64,000 nt of DNA, from NCBI GenBank assembly GCA_030272585.1, contig BSYQ01000012.1, positions 2,852,001-2,916,000 on the forward strand, written 5' to 3'. The position numbers were made by a program, and so were the translations under genes. The first letter of the stretch is position 1, and the number at the start of each line of letters is the position of its first letter. The stretch comes from Bryopsis sp. KO-2023. Lineage: Eukaryota > Chlorophyta > Ulvophyceae > Bryopsidales > Bryopsidaceae. The notes beneath the pieces are model-generated. The model saw only the letters and a list, made by a program, of their open reading frames with translations. It was not told the origin of the DNA and did not search any database. This document shows positions 23,401 to 31,579 of the stretch, in pieces.

Positions 23401-24498
23401 CAAATTACTACGGACCTTGTTACGGATTTACCTTTATCGAACGAGTACGATTCGGTGGCGGTTTTCGTAGATAGGTTGACTAAATACGTACGGTTTGTTC
23501 CATGCACGAAGACGATTACATCTGCCCAATACGCTCAACTATTTGTTGACAATATCTATAGGTATTATGGGGTACCTAAGGCTATTATCTCGGATAGGGA
23601 TCCGCGATTTACCAGTAATTTCTGGTCAGAGTTATTTCGAATTCTCAAAACGGACTTACGGATGTCCTCGGCTTATCACCCACAGTCCGATGGCCAGTCC
23701 GAAGTTACGATTAGAACTCTCGAAAACTTTATCAGGCCTTACATCGAAGACAACCCGGATCAATGGTCTAGTATGTTACCTTTACTCGAATTTGCGGCAA
23801 ACAACGTGGTGAACGCCTCCACGGGTTATTCTCCCGCATATCTCTTGTACGGACAACATCCTACCTCCTTTGATATTACTAACCGGTCTATCTCTTCTAA
23901 GGCAGAAGCTGTAAGTGAAATGTTGGAACGGATGCATGTAATCTTACGGGATGCTAAGCGTAATTATACAGCGTCTCAGCATCGTATGGTTCAGAGTGCC
24001 AATACTAAACGACGGGACGTTCGTTTCTCGGTGGGGGACGAGGTGGTCGTAAGCACGAAAGTGTTACTCCCCGCTGCTTTAAAGCATATCCCAACCAAGT
24101 TACGTAGACGTTTTGTTGGACCATTTACGATTACACAGGTTATATCCCCCGTAGCGTACCGAATAGCTTTACCTACCTCATGGAGAGCACACCCAGTCTT
24201 CCACATCTCACGTCTCAAACTGTTTGTACGTGATACGGAATTCTTACGGGATGTCCAACCTCCGGAAGGAGAGTTAGATGAGGAAGGAAACGTCGAGTAC
24301 GAAGTACAGGCTATTATAAACCATAAGGGGAAAGGTTCTAAACGACGATATCTCGTCGCCTGGAAAGGCTATCCGTTAACGGAGAGTACGTGGGAACCTG
24401 AGAAACACTTATCTAACGCTAAAGATATTCTAGCTAGTTACTTACGAAATACACAGCCCGGCGCTACGCTTAGACGTAGGCCCCGCGGAAACGGTTAG
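20449..24498 (+). CDS. pol of the chromovirus: PR-RT-RH-IN-chromodomain (1349 aa)
   Basis: A second ORF starting at the ATG that overlaps the gag stop by one base. Seen in order: aspartic protease (LYIDSGSTANYI, about residue 200); reverse transcriptase (about 400-575) with the catalytic FLDD; RNase H (TVITDASATAYGAVL); integrase zinc domain (H-H-C-C, ending CPTC) and catalytic core (DRDPRFTSNFW); and a C-terminal chromodomain (about 1284-1335, RYLVAWKGYP, STWEPE). The family uses this enzyme set for reverse transcription and integration, and the chromodomain often guides integration to particular chromatin. Confidence 0.95.
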   Translation: MRWPREPSSRSEEKKRGGNRRYRRKREKIKGKRNETRVDDKTYTSSDGPKVHMSSRSSNAHLDQKAGTVIDSFGESKGQSNGNTGVPRRDVGTDDSNSSGEETNNVPTPDASVRAEKEELRKDEMTPIEEHSSSGSRMLESRDSSLERGSDHMERPYSERVQEGGADIDDQHSVCPIMACKDFKGYEILGKVHEHPVVLYIDSGSTANYISETMARELDLRIEGERKPLKMADGTIRYTKGICTKVPIRSGQAKFIVNLEVFPGLGHDFLLGVPWLIATNPLIDFQSGRITVVKGKSEIHLPLKILPPKSEEKLPIPSTLCSMEELINEVRRNPETQLCFAVIRPTEEEMSIDSYSTREGHLDDDVAAMVERGRLSLEFQALLRKHRKVFAKDIPPGVPPVRNGHEFQIELEDDVKPIFRPLYKLSQLELDEVKRQVDYLLRNGYIKPSKSPWGAPILFVPKKDGGLRMCVDYRWLNKATKKNRYPLPLPEELIDRLAKAKYYSKIDLRSGYWQMPIRPEDTEKTAFRTRYGHFEMLVVPFGLTNAPPQFSHMIQDLFSDMLDDFLLVFLDDLLVFSDTIEEHLVHLDQVLTRLAKHKLFAKGLKSDIAVQSVEYLGHQITPSGVKPLEAKVKAINDWKTPANVADVRSFIGMVSYYRKFIPGFAKIAVPLNDLVRKDVQWQWGPAEENAFTELKRQMSNYPILILPDAKKPYTVITDASATAYGAVLTQDNGSGLQPIAYLSRRLRPAERNYSAYERELGAIAYALSTWRHYLEGCDGGVTVLTDHKPLTSFMDQQTLSRTQTKWLRSGFFLSIKPTIKYIAGKANVLADALSRSLHVSTTEEVNAVSTCMVDPVETETWIKALDADPKLQELLTQPTRMGKKYYVEDKFLWYKASTSSHPKLVVPDSLRQNILREHHDIPSVGHVGITRAAELIQRKYWWKGMFTDIGRYIRSCPTCQGIKSDNQKQKGLLQPLPIPTAKFEQITTDLVTDLPLSNEYDSVAVFVDRLTKYVRFVPCTKTITSAQYAQLFVDNIYRYYGVPKAIISDRDPRFTSNFWSELFRILKTDLRMSSAYHPQSDGQSEVTIRTLENFIRPYIEDNPDQWSSMLPLLEFAANNVVNASTGYSPAYLLYGQHPTSFDITNRSISSKAEAVSEMLERMHVILRDAKRNYTASQHRMVQSANTKRRDVRFSVGDEVVVSTKVLLPAALKHIPTKLRRRFVGPFTITQVISPVAYRIALPTSWRAHPVFHISRLKLFVRDTEFLRDVQPPEGELDEEGNVEYEVQAIINHKGKGSKRRYLVAWKGYPLTESTWEPEKHLSNAKDILASYLRNTQPGATLRRRPRGNG

Positions 24499-24783
24499 AA
24501 CCGATGTACTAATGGTGATGGCGACGGAGGATTAAGGGAAGGTGTTATAAAGGCAGTGCACGACCTTTATAACATAACGGCACCGTCGAGCCTTAGTCAC
24601 ACTATCCGTAGCGGCTGCGAGATCCGTGGTGTTATCTCGTAATTAAATCTACGAATATACTTTACAAGCATAGTAAAACTAGTAGTACGAGGTAGTAAAT
24701 TATTACTACAAATAATAATTACTCTTATGTATTATTGACGAAAGGATATTCATGGAATACCATGAACCCAAGAGAACCCACTT

Positions 24784-24860
24784 GCAGAGACCGGGATTCG
24801 AACCCGCAACCTCTCAGACTAGAGTCACGCTCTAGTGAACTAAGCCACCGTACCAGAGCT
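24784..24860 (-). other. Degenerate tRNA-like segment between pol and the extra ORF
   Basis: On the minus strand an A-box-like TGGCTTAGTTCACTAGAGC is followed at tRNA spacing by the B box GGTTCGAATCC. The T arm pairs at four of five positions, but the acceptor ends do not pair, so this is not a working tRNA. It resembles the tRNA-like segment inside the LTRs. Confidence 0.55.
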
Positions 24861-25073
24861 ACGATTCACGATCGTAGAAGTGGCAGTGTCATTAATAAAC
24901 CTTAAAATAGATACTATCGACGTAGTCCTACGCGAAAATATCCGCGTCAACGTCGGAGAGACGTCGGGTCTACTCGAATCCACGAGGTAGTAAGTGGCGA
25001 CCTCGTCAGTAACACATATGAGTAAAGGACAGTATATTAGAGGTTCTACACCAGAAGTCAGTAAGGAAAAAAC

Positions 25074-25808
25074 ATGCACAGAAACACACAGATCGAAAAG
25101 TCTGAGCTCGAGAAGGCTCGCGCCGAAACGCAGGAGTGTTTTAACCTCCTCCTCGCCGAACGTGAAAAGAATCGCGCCCTGCTGGAGGCTGCGAACCATA
25201 ATGCGGTTCCGCCGGGATGGATTCCGACCACCCAGGACGCACCTGACTTATTCGACGGGAAGCGTCGGTGTTTATGCTTGCCTTGTGGGGCTGACGACCG
25301 TACCTGGGAGTTCCAATCTCTGTGCTCGTTTCACGGAACGTGTCGCGCGCATTTTGGAGGAGCGGTGATCCTGAACCGCGCAGTCAACCACTTTACTCGC
25401 ACAGGGGTGTGGCCGAGTCTGACGCTGCTGCGCGACGGAGTTCCAAGGTTCGGCACTCCTTTTCCTGGCTGCCCCTACTGCTATTTCGAGAAATTACCTT
25501 ACCACAAGATCCCACGTGATGCGCACGGACGTCCAGTGATGCACCACGAGCTCGTGACGCACTTCACGAGGTTCCTGCTCACTCGTGATCCCCCTCCAGC
25601 GTTGATCCCGCTCGGCGAAGTCCCCTCAGCGGAAAGCGTCATGGTGCGCGCAGTACCAAACGCGCGCAAGCGTGTCGTCAGCGTTACAGGGAGTAACGAG
25701 GAAGCGGAAGCGAAGGACACTGGAGCGAAGCGGCCCAAGACGAAGACGTCGTCGTCGGACGGGTTCGTCATCGACGACGCAGACTGGGAGATTGACGACT
25801 TGATGTGA
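25074..25808 (+). CDS. Extra ORF of the chromovirus, unrecognised (244 aa)
   Basis: An additional ORF between pol and the 3' LTR, in the same orientation. A short charged helix with many Glu/Ala residues (about 1-45) leads into a Cys/His-rich centre (CLCLPCG, CSFHGTC, CPYC), probably zinc-binding. A C-terminal basic patch (KRPKTKT) could be a nuclear signal, and the tail is acidic (DDADWEIDDLM). I do not recognise a family; no envelope-like signal peptide or membrane segment is visible. Its codon use and position argue that it belongs to the element. Confidence 0.7.
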   Translation: MHRNTQIEKSELEKARAETQECFNLLLAEREKNRALLEAANHNAVPPGWIPTTQDAPDLFDGKRRCLCLPCGADDRTWEFQSLCSFHGTCRAHFGGAVILNRAVNHFTRTGVWPSLTLLRDGVPRFGTPFPGCPYCYFEKLPYHKIPRDAHGRPVMHHELVTHFTRFLLTRDPPPALIPLGEVPSAESVMVRAVPNARKRVVSVTGSNEEAEAKDTGAKRPKTKTSSSDGFVIDDADWEIDDLM

Positions 25809-26166
25809 AGTAATCTGTGGAATGATGTGAGACTGATTTGGGATGATCTGAGACTGATTTGGGAGAATCTGGGTTGATTATGCAGTTGGGTGTTTTGATG
25901 GGTTTTTGTTGTTGGACTTCTGTTTTTGGGTTGATTTGCTGTTTCTGTTTTGGGGTTGATTTGCTGTTTCTGTTTTGGGGTTGATTTGCTGTTTGTGTTT
26001 TATTGTGTTTGATTATTGGGTCAGTTTTGGGACTGTTATGGGACTGTTTGGGACTGTTATGATTTCAAACAGATTTTCAGTTAATTGTTTCCATTCATCC
26101 ACTTCTCAAAATCAAACCACTTCTGAACTCAATCACTACTTCCTTCTATCAGGGTCGATAGAAACT
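25809..26166. other. Untranslated region of the LTR element
   Basis: Between the extra ORF and the polypurine tract. It contains imperfect direct repeats, GGTTGATTTGCTGTTTCTGTTTTG and variants at about 25910-26000 (shown here only as repeats of GGTTGATTTGCTGTTT). No coding content. Confidence 0.5.
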
Positions 26167-26181
26167 AAGGGGGGGAGTAGT
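26167..26181 (+). other. Polypurine tract
   Basis: AAGGGGGGGAGTAGT directly precedes the 3' LTR, the expected place for the plus-strand primer of an LTR retrotransposon. Confidence 0.75.
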
Positions 26182-26488
26182 TAATACGAAAGAACTCGTA
26201 TTAGACCGTGAACCCCCAGGCCAGTGAGCTGGCTTAGTGCACTGGATAGTGTATCCAGTCGGGGAGGTCACGGGTTCAAGCCCTGCTTTGGGCGAGAGCG
26301 TAGTTTGGGTGAGTGGGAGTGGGGAGGAGCTGACTAGGTTGAGGTGGAACGGTGTGGGATAGTGTCGGACGGAATTCCCTTGGAATTCCGGTGACTGGGT
26401 GGAACTCTGTTGTGAATCTAGAGCCTATTTAAGAGGCTACCCGATGTAATCAAATGTCTTTTTTGTCTATTGTTTCTCGCCCGTATCA
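26182..26488 (+). repeat. 3' LTR
   Basis: A second copy of the 307-bp terminal repeat, read as identical to 17146-17452, including the tRNA-like A and B boxes. It is followed by the target duplication CAAAG (26489-26493). Its last three bases read TGA on the minus strand and now terminate LINE ORF2. Confidence 0.92.
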
Positions 26489-29400
26489 CAAAGCATGGCC
26501 ACCCGGTCGGCGTTCGAGCACCATGTGAGCTTGTGCTCGGTGAAAAAAAACAGACAGATGCATCCAGAAACGTTCAATCAACCTGCCACGGGGAACCCCT
26601 TCCCGAATCTGAACAAAGTCAGCCAAGAAAGACAAAAAATCAGCCATCTCTGGCGAGAAGCCACCAAAAGACTCAACCCCACAAACTAAGAAATCACAAC
26701 CCGCTCGGTGACAGAGTTCCATAGCTCGTTTTTTCCGGCTCAAAGCCACCTCAAAACCAATGCCTCCACGGCGAGAAGCTCGGGGAAGGTTGTTGCTCAC
26801 CATGGGATGAACAACCGTAATATCAATGGCCAGAGGACGACCCCGAGGGCCATGGGGGATGTAGATGTCCGCTGGACGGGCCATGGAGGCGTCGACATGT
26901 ACTTCACGGCGAGGATCAAGAGCGGCGCTCTGGATCAGGCTGAAGAGAGCGTCACGGGTAGCATTGTGGCGTCGGTTCCGCGAGGGCCCATGAGAACACG
27001 TGACAGCATGATCCCCGTCAGGGTCACTCGGAGCTCCACAGGTCGGACAAATGGGGTGATCCCGTAACAGCGGTAAGCCAAGTCGCCATCCCATAATCAC
27101 CTGGAATTCGAGGTTCGTTAATTCCGTGCCGAAAGTGGAATTAGGAAGGGCAAGCAAACACGCTCCTGCGTGAGGTTGCGCTGCACTGCGTAAACGCGCA
27201 GCGTCGCGCAGGGAGGTGGCCGAAAGGTCGTCCAGGAGGCGGGCGTGGGAGATAGTATGGGCCGCGTGAGAAAGGGTCTTCTGAGAAGCTTGGTTGTCGT
27301 CAGCAGCAAACCAGTCGAGGGGAGTAACAACCTGGGGCGGCAATAAAGCGTCGGTTTGCCCACAGGCTGAAACCCAGCTCGGGGTCGCAGCATCAAACGA
27401 AAGCCCCGTCAGTGGAGCAATGGAATGTCGTACAGAATGGAGGGAGGCGAAAAAGGCTACAGGGCCGAGAGAGGAGGGCTCCAGCATGCCGCAACCGCCT
27501 TGGGAAATAGGTAGCGTGGCTTGTCTCCACGCCAGGTCCGGGGTGGGAAGGCCTATGAGGCTTTCGAAAGCCCGCCGGATAGTACTGTCGATGTCCTCCA
27601 GAATGGCCCCCAGACCAGGGACGTCATGAGTAGGAGTGCCGCGAAGGAGATGGACCCAGCGGCACGCGCCAAGGGACGCCCGAAGCAGGGCATAGGCGGA
27701 CTGAGAGTGCTCCAGCAAAGGGAGGGCTTCATAAAGGGAGGTAAGTTTGGCCTGGTGAGAAACAAAAAAGTCAGCAATATAGGTGGGGGTGCCCACAGGA
27801 CAGCCCAGGAGATCAGCCCCATAAGAGGCGCCATAGGCAGTTGGAATGCCAGGAGGGAGGGGAAGGGAAGAGGAAGTGGAAGGGGTAGGCCAGAAGGCCC
27901 TACATTTCGCCAGATTCACATGGATACCGAAGGCTGGGCCCTTGAGGAGGAGGAGGTCCAAAAAAGCGGCCACGTCGTCCACACGGCCCAGGAGCAAGCC
28001 ATCATCAAGGTACCAGAGGTCGAGGAGGGAGGAGGTAGGGGAGCGAATGGAGTGGAGGAGGAGGGAAAGGGAGAGAGAGAAAAGGAAGGGGGCGAGTGGG
28101 TCCCCCTGCTGCGCCCCAGCCTGGCTCGAGACGAGGTGATCGCCACACACAAGGTCCGAAGGGCCCCCATAGGTAGCCCAAATCCACGGGTAGAGAGAAG
28201 GTATCTGGCCTGCCACACCATCGAGAAAACTCTGGCGAGCCACCAGATTAAAAGCGTTCGTCATGTCGATTTGAACTGCCACATACCCCGAGTCCCCCCC
28301 GAATTCCGAAATGTAGTGGCGTGCACCGTGAAGAATCAGGCCCGAGCCATTAGAGGTAGAAACACCCATTTGGTGTGTCCCCAGCGAATTAACGATATCT
28401 TCTTTGAAATGAGCAGCGAAACACTTCGAGACCCAGCGCCGGAACACATCCCCCACCGCGATGGGACGCACCCCCGGGCCTTTTTTCTTCAGGGGAATAA
28501 GGGAGGCACAGGTGAAGCGAGCCATCAAGGAGGGAGGGAGGGAGCCAGCCGCCAGCAAGTGAACGAGCCGGAGGAGTGAAGAGGAGACTTGGGCCGCAAG
28601 GTGTGAGGCCGAGTGGTGGAGGGCATCCTGGAGATGCTCAGGGCGGAGAGCAGAAGGACCAGGAGCAGAACCCCGGGGAAAACTGGAGAGGCAAGCAAAG
28701 ACCAACGCCGGGGGAAAAACCACAGGAGCAGGGTCAGGACCGGAGGGGGGAACATCGGAGGGGGCAGCAGCCAGAACGGGGGCCACAGCAGAGGGGGTTG
28801 GTGGGGGGCCGGGAGGGAGAGGGGCATGGGAAACACCGGGGGGAGCAGCAGCCAGAACTGGGGCCACAGCAGAGGGGGCGGGTGGGGGGCCGGGAGGGAG
28901 AGGGACGGTGGAAACACCATAGGGAGCAGCAGCCAGAACTGGGGCCACAGCAGAGGGGGCGGGTGGGGGGCCGGGAGGGAGAGGGGCATGGGAAACACCG
29001 GGGGGAGCAGCAGCCAGAACTGGGGCCACAGCAGAGGGGGCAGTGGAGGGGCCAGGAGGGAGAGGAGCAGAGGAAATGGTGGGGAAGGAGGTAGGGCCAG
29101 AAATGGTAGACTGCGTAGGAAGGGGGGCAGAGGGGTGTTTGGAACGAAGTTCAGCCAGAACTTCAGGGGAGAGGGGGTGCAATCCAGGAGAAGTGAGGGC
29201 CTGGCAGGCTTTGGAGAGCCGGCCATCACGGATGAGGGATAAGGCCCGGGAGGATGGGGTCTGAGTGGGAGGGGAAGTGGGGGAAGAGGCCAGAAAACGG
29301 TGCCACAGGGGCAGAATGTCACCAGCCAGCCAGGACTGGCACGATTGGGTAACAGCAGCAGCATTGGACCTAAACCGGTGGAGGGAGGGAGCCCGTTGGG

Positions 29401-29968
29401 TGGGAACCGATAGGACACAACGACTCAGGAGGAACAGGAGCTTCAGGGAATTGTCGGACGGGGAGGAACAGAAGTGGGAGACCGTGGTGTGGAGGGCTTG
29501 GGACCAGATGCGGCGAGATTTCCTGGGCACACGTTTTAACGTGCGTTTAGGACTGGAGAGGAGAGCAGACCAGGGAATGGTGGAAACATCCGGGGGGAAG
29601 GCCATGGGAGGAGGGGAATCGGAGGGGGAAGGACCACCACCAGCAGCTGCAGGTGGGCCGGGGCCCAACTGAGAGGGGGAGGAAGCAACAGGCGTGGGGC
29701 CAGGAGCAACAGTGGGCCGGGAAGAGCAGGTGCGACCAATGGTATGGATAGTGCGACATTGGGGACAGAGGTGCCGGTTGTAGCGCTGGAAATAGGAAGG
29801 AGGGATGGCGGCGACTTCATGGAGATGATGGACATTGAGATGCTTGTGGAGCGAGGGAAGGGTAACCCAGGGACGGGAGGGTTTAGTAGTACAGGTGGGG
29901 ACTGGGCAGGTGTATTGGGGCCGGAGGGAGGTGGGGGCAGAGGAGGGCGGGGGGCGCGGGGCCGACAT
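26486..29968 (-). CDS. LINE ORF2: zinc finger - reverse transcriptase - restriction-like endonuclease (1160 aa)
   Basis: The N-terminus has a C2H2 finger (CPVPTC...HKHLNVHH, about residues 20-50) and a second Cys cluster (CPQCRTIHTIGRTC), probably for nucleic-acid binding. A Pro/Ala-rich linker contains about four 27-residue tandem repeats (about 294-401). The reverse transcriptase follows (about 420-720), with GAQQGDPLAPFLF and catalytic YLDD near residue 654. A CCHC-like CPTCGAP...HAVTC motif (about 977-1000) precedes the restriction-like endonuclease core RPADIYIPHG...LAIDITV (about 1030-1050). The family nicks target DNA and primes reverse transcription there. The final codons and stop come from the edge of the inserted LTR; the original end lies at 17057-17145. 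The ATG immediately follows the ORF1 stop. Confidence 0.9.
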   Translation of the reverse strand: MSAPRPPPSSAPTSLRPQYTCPVPTCTTKPSRPWVTLPSLHKHLNVHHLHEVAAIPPSYFQRYNRHLCPQCRTIHTIGRTCSSRPTVAPGPTPVASSPSQLGPGPPAAAGGGPSPSDSPPPMAFPPDVSTIPWSALLSSPKRTLKRVPRKSRRIWSQALHTTVSHFCSSPSDNSLKLLFLLSRCVLSVPTQRAPSLHRFRSNAAAVTQSCQSWLAGDILPLWHRFLASSPTSPPTQTPSSRALSLIRDGRLSKACQALTSPGLHPLSPEVLAELRSKHPSAPLPTQSTISGPTSFPTISSAPLPPGPSTAPSAVAPVLAAAPPGVSHAPLPPGPPPAPSAVAPVLAAAPYGVSTVPLPPGPPPAPSAVAPVLAAAPPGVSHAPLPPGPPPTPSAVAPVLAAAPSDVPPSGPDPAPVVFPPALVFACLSSFPRGSAPGPSALRPEHLQDALHHSASHLAAQVSSSLLRLVHLLAAGSLPPSLMARFTCASLIPLKKKGPGVRPIAVGDVFRRWVSKCFAAHFKEDIVNSLGTHQMGVSTSNGSGLILHGARHYISEFGGDSGYVAVQIDMTNAFNLVARQSFLDGVAGQIPSLYPWIWATYGGPSDLVCGDHLVSSQAGAQQGDPLAPFLFSLSLSLLLHSIRSPTSSLLDLWYLDDGLLLGRVDDVAAFLDLLLLKGPAFGIHVNLAKCRAFWPTPSTSSSLPLPPGIPTAYGASYGADLLGCPVGTPTYIADFFVSHQAKLTSLYEALPLLEHSQSAYALLRASLGACRWVHLLRGTPTHDVPGLGAILEDIDSTIRRAFESLIGLPTPDLAWRQATLPISQGGCGMLEPSSLGPVAFFASLHSVRHSIAPLTGLSFDAATPSWVSACGQTDALLPPQVVTPLDWFAADDNQASQKTLSHAAHTISHARLLDDLSATSLRDAARLRSAAQPHAGACLLALPNSTFGTELTNLEFQVIMGWRLGLPLLRDHPICPTCGAPSDPDGDHAVTCSHGPSRNRRHNATRDALFSLIQSAALDPRREVHVDASMARPADIYIPHGPRGRPLAIDITVVHPMVSNNLPRASRRGGIGFEVALSRKKRAMELCHRAGCDFLVCGVESFGGFSPEMADFLSFLADFVQIREGVPRGRLIERFWMHLSVFFHRAQAHMVLERRPGGHAL
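28764..29087 (-). repeat. 81-bp tandem repeat inside LINE ORF2
   Basis: Four units start near 28764, 28845, 28926 and 29007 (common core GCAGCAGCCAGAAC), period 81 bp, so each adds 27 in-frame residues (APSAVAPVLAAAP type). Units differ by a few substitutions. Confidence 0.85.
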
Positions 29969-31579
29969 CTAGGTGGAGGAGGGAAGGAGAGAATGGGTAA
30001 GGGGCTGATCATCCCGGAGTTGAAGGGAGGACCGGAGAGCAAGGGCAGCTTGGGAACGGCAGGAGGTAATGGAGTGGCCAGGACGGGTGCACAGGGAGCA
30101 AACACGGCGGGCACGACGGTCAGGAGCCACCGGACAGAGGGAGAAGCCAATAGTGAAACGGCCGGTCAGAAGGGCCTTGAGGGCCACCTCAGCCGTGGTC
30201 TGCACCACAACAGAGCCGGAGCGGTGGGAAGGGAGGGTGCAGTCCGAGGCTTTGATCCCGGCCTTAGGGATACGAAAGAGACGAATGGGGGTGGTGGAGG
30301 TGAAGAGGGGGGATTCCTGGAGGGCAGCGAGGAGATCAGCTTCCTCAAGGATAGGGTCGACACGGTGGAGCACGAAGGAGCCGGAGTAAGTACGGGGGAG
30401 GGGCTTGCGCCAGGTGCCAAAATCAGGGAGGGGGAGGGAGAGGTCAGGTGGGAGGTGGGTCAGAGGGTCAGGCTGGGAGAAAAGAACCCGGAAACCCCCA
30501 GTCTGAGTGCGAGCAATGCACTTAATCTGGAAGGAGAGGGTGGGGAGAGCCTGGCGGAGGGCGGTGGCCAGCTGGGTGCCAAATGGGAGGGGAGGGACAT
30601 GCTTCCAGGTGGGCCAGGTGGTAGGAGTGAGGTGGAGGGTGCACGCAGGGTCCCATCGGAATGGGGGAGGGGAGGGAGGGAGAGAGGAGACGGCCTCCGT
30701 CAAACGGTGTTTGACCTGAGTGGGAGAGAGAGGAGAGGGGGAACCAACAACAGTAGACGCCAACCGGGAAACGGCAGCGGAGTAGGTGCGGGTGCGCTGG
30801 GCAGAGGTGAGGGAGGGAAAATCTTGCTTGTTCAAGAGAGAGGGTGGGGAGGTGGTGGCGGGGTTGGTGGTGGGGGGTCCGGGGGGAGATGGAGCGACAG
30901 CCTGGGCAGAGGCATTGCCGAGGAGGAAGGCATCAAGGAGGGCAAGGGTGGAGGTGGCCTGGGTGTGGGATTGGGGAGAGGAGGGGGCTGTGAGCAGGTG
31001 GGTGAGGGCAGCTGAAGCTTTGGAGAGGAGGGAACGTTGGTGGTGGCAGATGGTGGTGAGGGAGGGTGGTGAGGGTGGTGAGGGTGGGTGGGGAGAGGGA
31101 GGTGAGGTAGTGGTGGTGGGAGGAGGGAGAGGTGGGGCAGCAGAAGAGGTAAGAGGAGGGGGAGAGGTGGAGGTGGGCTGGGTAGGAGGAGTGCCGTGAG
31201 TGTGGGTGTAGGGGTTGGGGCGAACCCAGTCAGCTGAGTTCCAAGCAGGAGCGCCGTGGGATTCCACCGAGATCTCAGAGTACGCATCCGCATCCAGCAT
31301 GGCCTGGTCTGCCATGGCAACATCTTCACGTGGCTGGGGAAAATCCTTGGAGATCGTGATGTCCCGAACCTCGGCCAGGGAGATGCGGCTGGAGACGAGG
31401 GCGAAGCGCAGGGTCTGTCGCGCAGTGCCGAGGACCTTGAGGGCGCCAGGGAACGCGTTGATGATGTCACAACACTGAGTGGAAGAGAGTGACGTGATAA
31501 AACGGTCGACCTCAGTGATAAACTGGTGGTGGTCGTGCATGGGGTTCGACTCCCCAGCGGCCGTGACGTCGGGTTCCAT
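29969..31579 (-). CDS. LINE ORF1 with a C-terminal zinc knuckle (536 aa)
   Basis: The first ORF of the LINE. Residues 1-110 are mixed and partly helical. A long Pro/Ser/Thr-rich low-complexity region follows (about 120-260). The C-terminal half resembles a folded RNA-binding region and ends in a CCHC knuckle, CSLCTRPGHSITSC (about residues 494-507). ORF1 proteins of LINEs bind element RNA and act as chaperones. Its TAG stop (29971-29969) is followed with no gap by the ORF2 ATG in the same frame. Confidence 0.8.
   Translation of the reverse strand: MEPDVTAAGESNPMHDHHQFITEVDRFITSLSSTQCCDIINAFPGALKVLGTARQTLRFALVSSRISLAEVRDITISKDFPQPREDVAMADQAMLDADAYSEISVESHGAPAWNSADWVRPNPYTHTHGTPPTQPTSTSPPPLTSSAAPPLPPPTTTTSPPSPHPPSPPSPPSLTTICHHQRSLLSKASAALTHLLTAPSSPQSHTQATSTLALLDAFLLGNASAQAVAPSPPGPPTTNPATTSPPSLLNKQDFPSLTSAQRTRTYSAAVSRLASTVVGSPSPLSPTQVKHRLTEAVSSLPPSPPPFRWDPACTLHLTPTTWPTWKHVPPLPFGTQLATALRQALPTLSFQIKCIARTQTGGFRVLFSQPDPLTHLPPDLSLPLPDFGTWRKPLPRTYSGSFVLHRVDPILEEADLLAALQESPLFTSTTPIRLFRIPKAGIKASDCTLPSHRSGSVVVQTTAEVALKALLTGRFTIGFSLCPVAPDRRARRVCSLCTRPGHSITSCRSQAALALRSSLQLRDDQPLTHSLLPSST

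Larger units (their letters stand above)
17146..26488 (+). mobile_element. Ty3/gypsy chromovirus LTR retrotransposon, apparently whole
   Basis: A 9.3-kb element bounded by two 307-bp direct LTRs (17146-17452 and 26182-26488) that I read as identical base for base, flanked by the 5-bp duplication CAAAG. It contains a primer-binding-like site, a long leader, gag, pol with a C-terminal chromodomain, an extra ORF, and a polypurine tract before the 3' LTR. Pol order is protease, reverse transcriptase, RNase H, integrase, chromodomain, the Ty3/gypsy (Metaviridae) chromovirus arrangement. Identical LTRs mean a very recent insertion. It looks whole; I saw no break. It lies inside the last codons of the ORF2 of a minus-strand LINE. 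Confidence 0.93.

Noticed and set aside
24784-24860. A functional tRNA gene on the minus strand
   Set aside because: A and B boxes are present but the acceptor ends do not pair and the anticodon arm is poor; it is inside the LTR element.
25074-25808. Envelope gene of the LTR element
   Set aside because: No signal peptide, no membrane segment and no furin-like site; the Cys/His pattern suggests an intracellular zinc-binding protein.
27521-31015. Several long + strand ORFs (up to 423 aa) rich in Gly, Arg and Glu
   Set aside because: They lie antisense to the LINE ORFs, whose Pro/Ser-rich, GC-rich codons leave the other strand open. No motif supports them.
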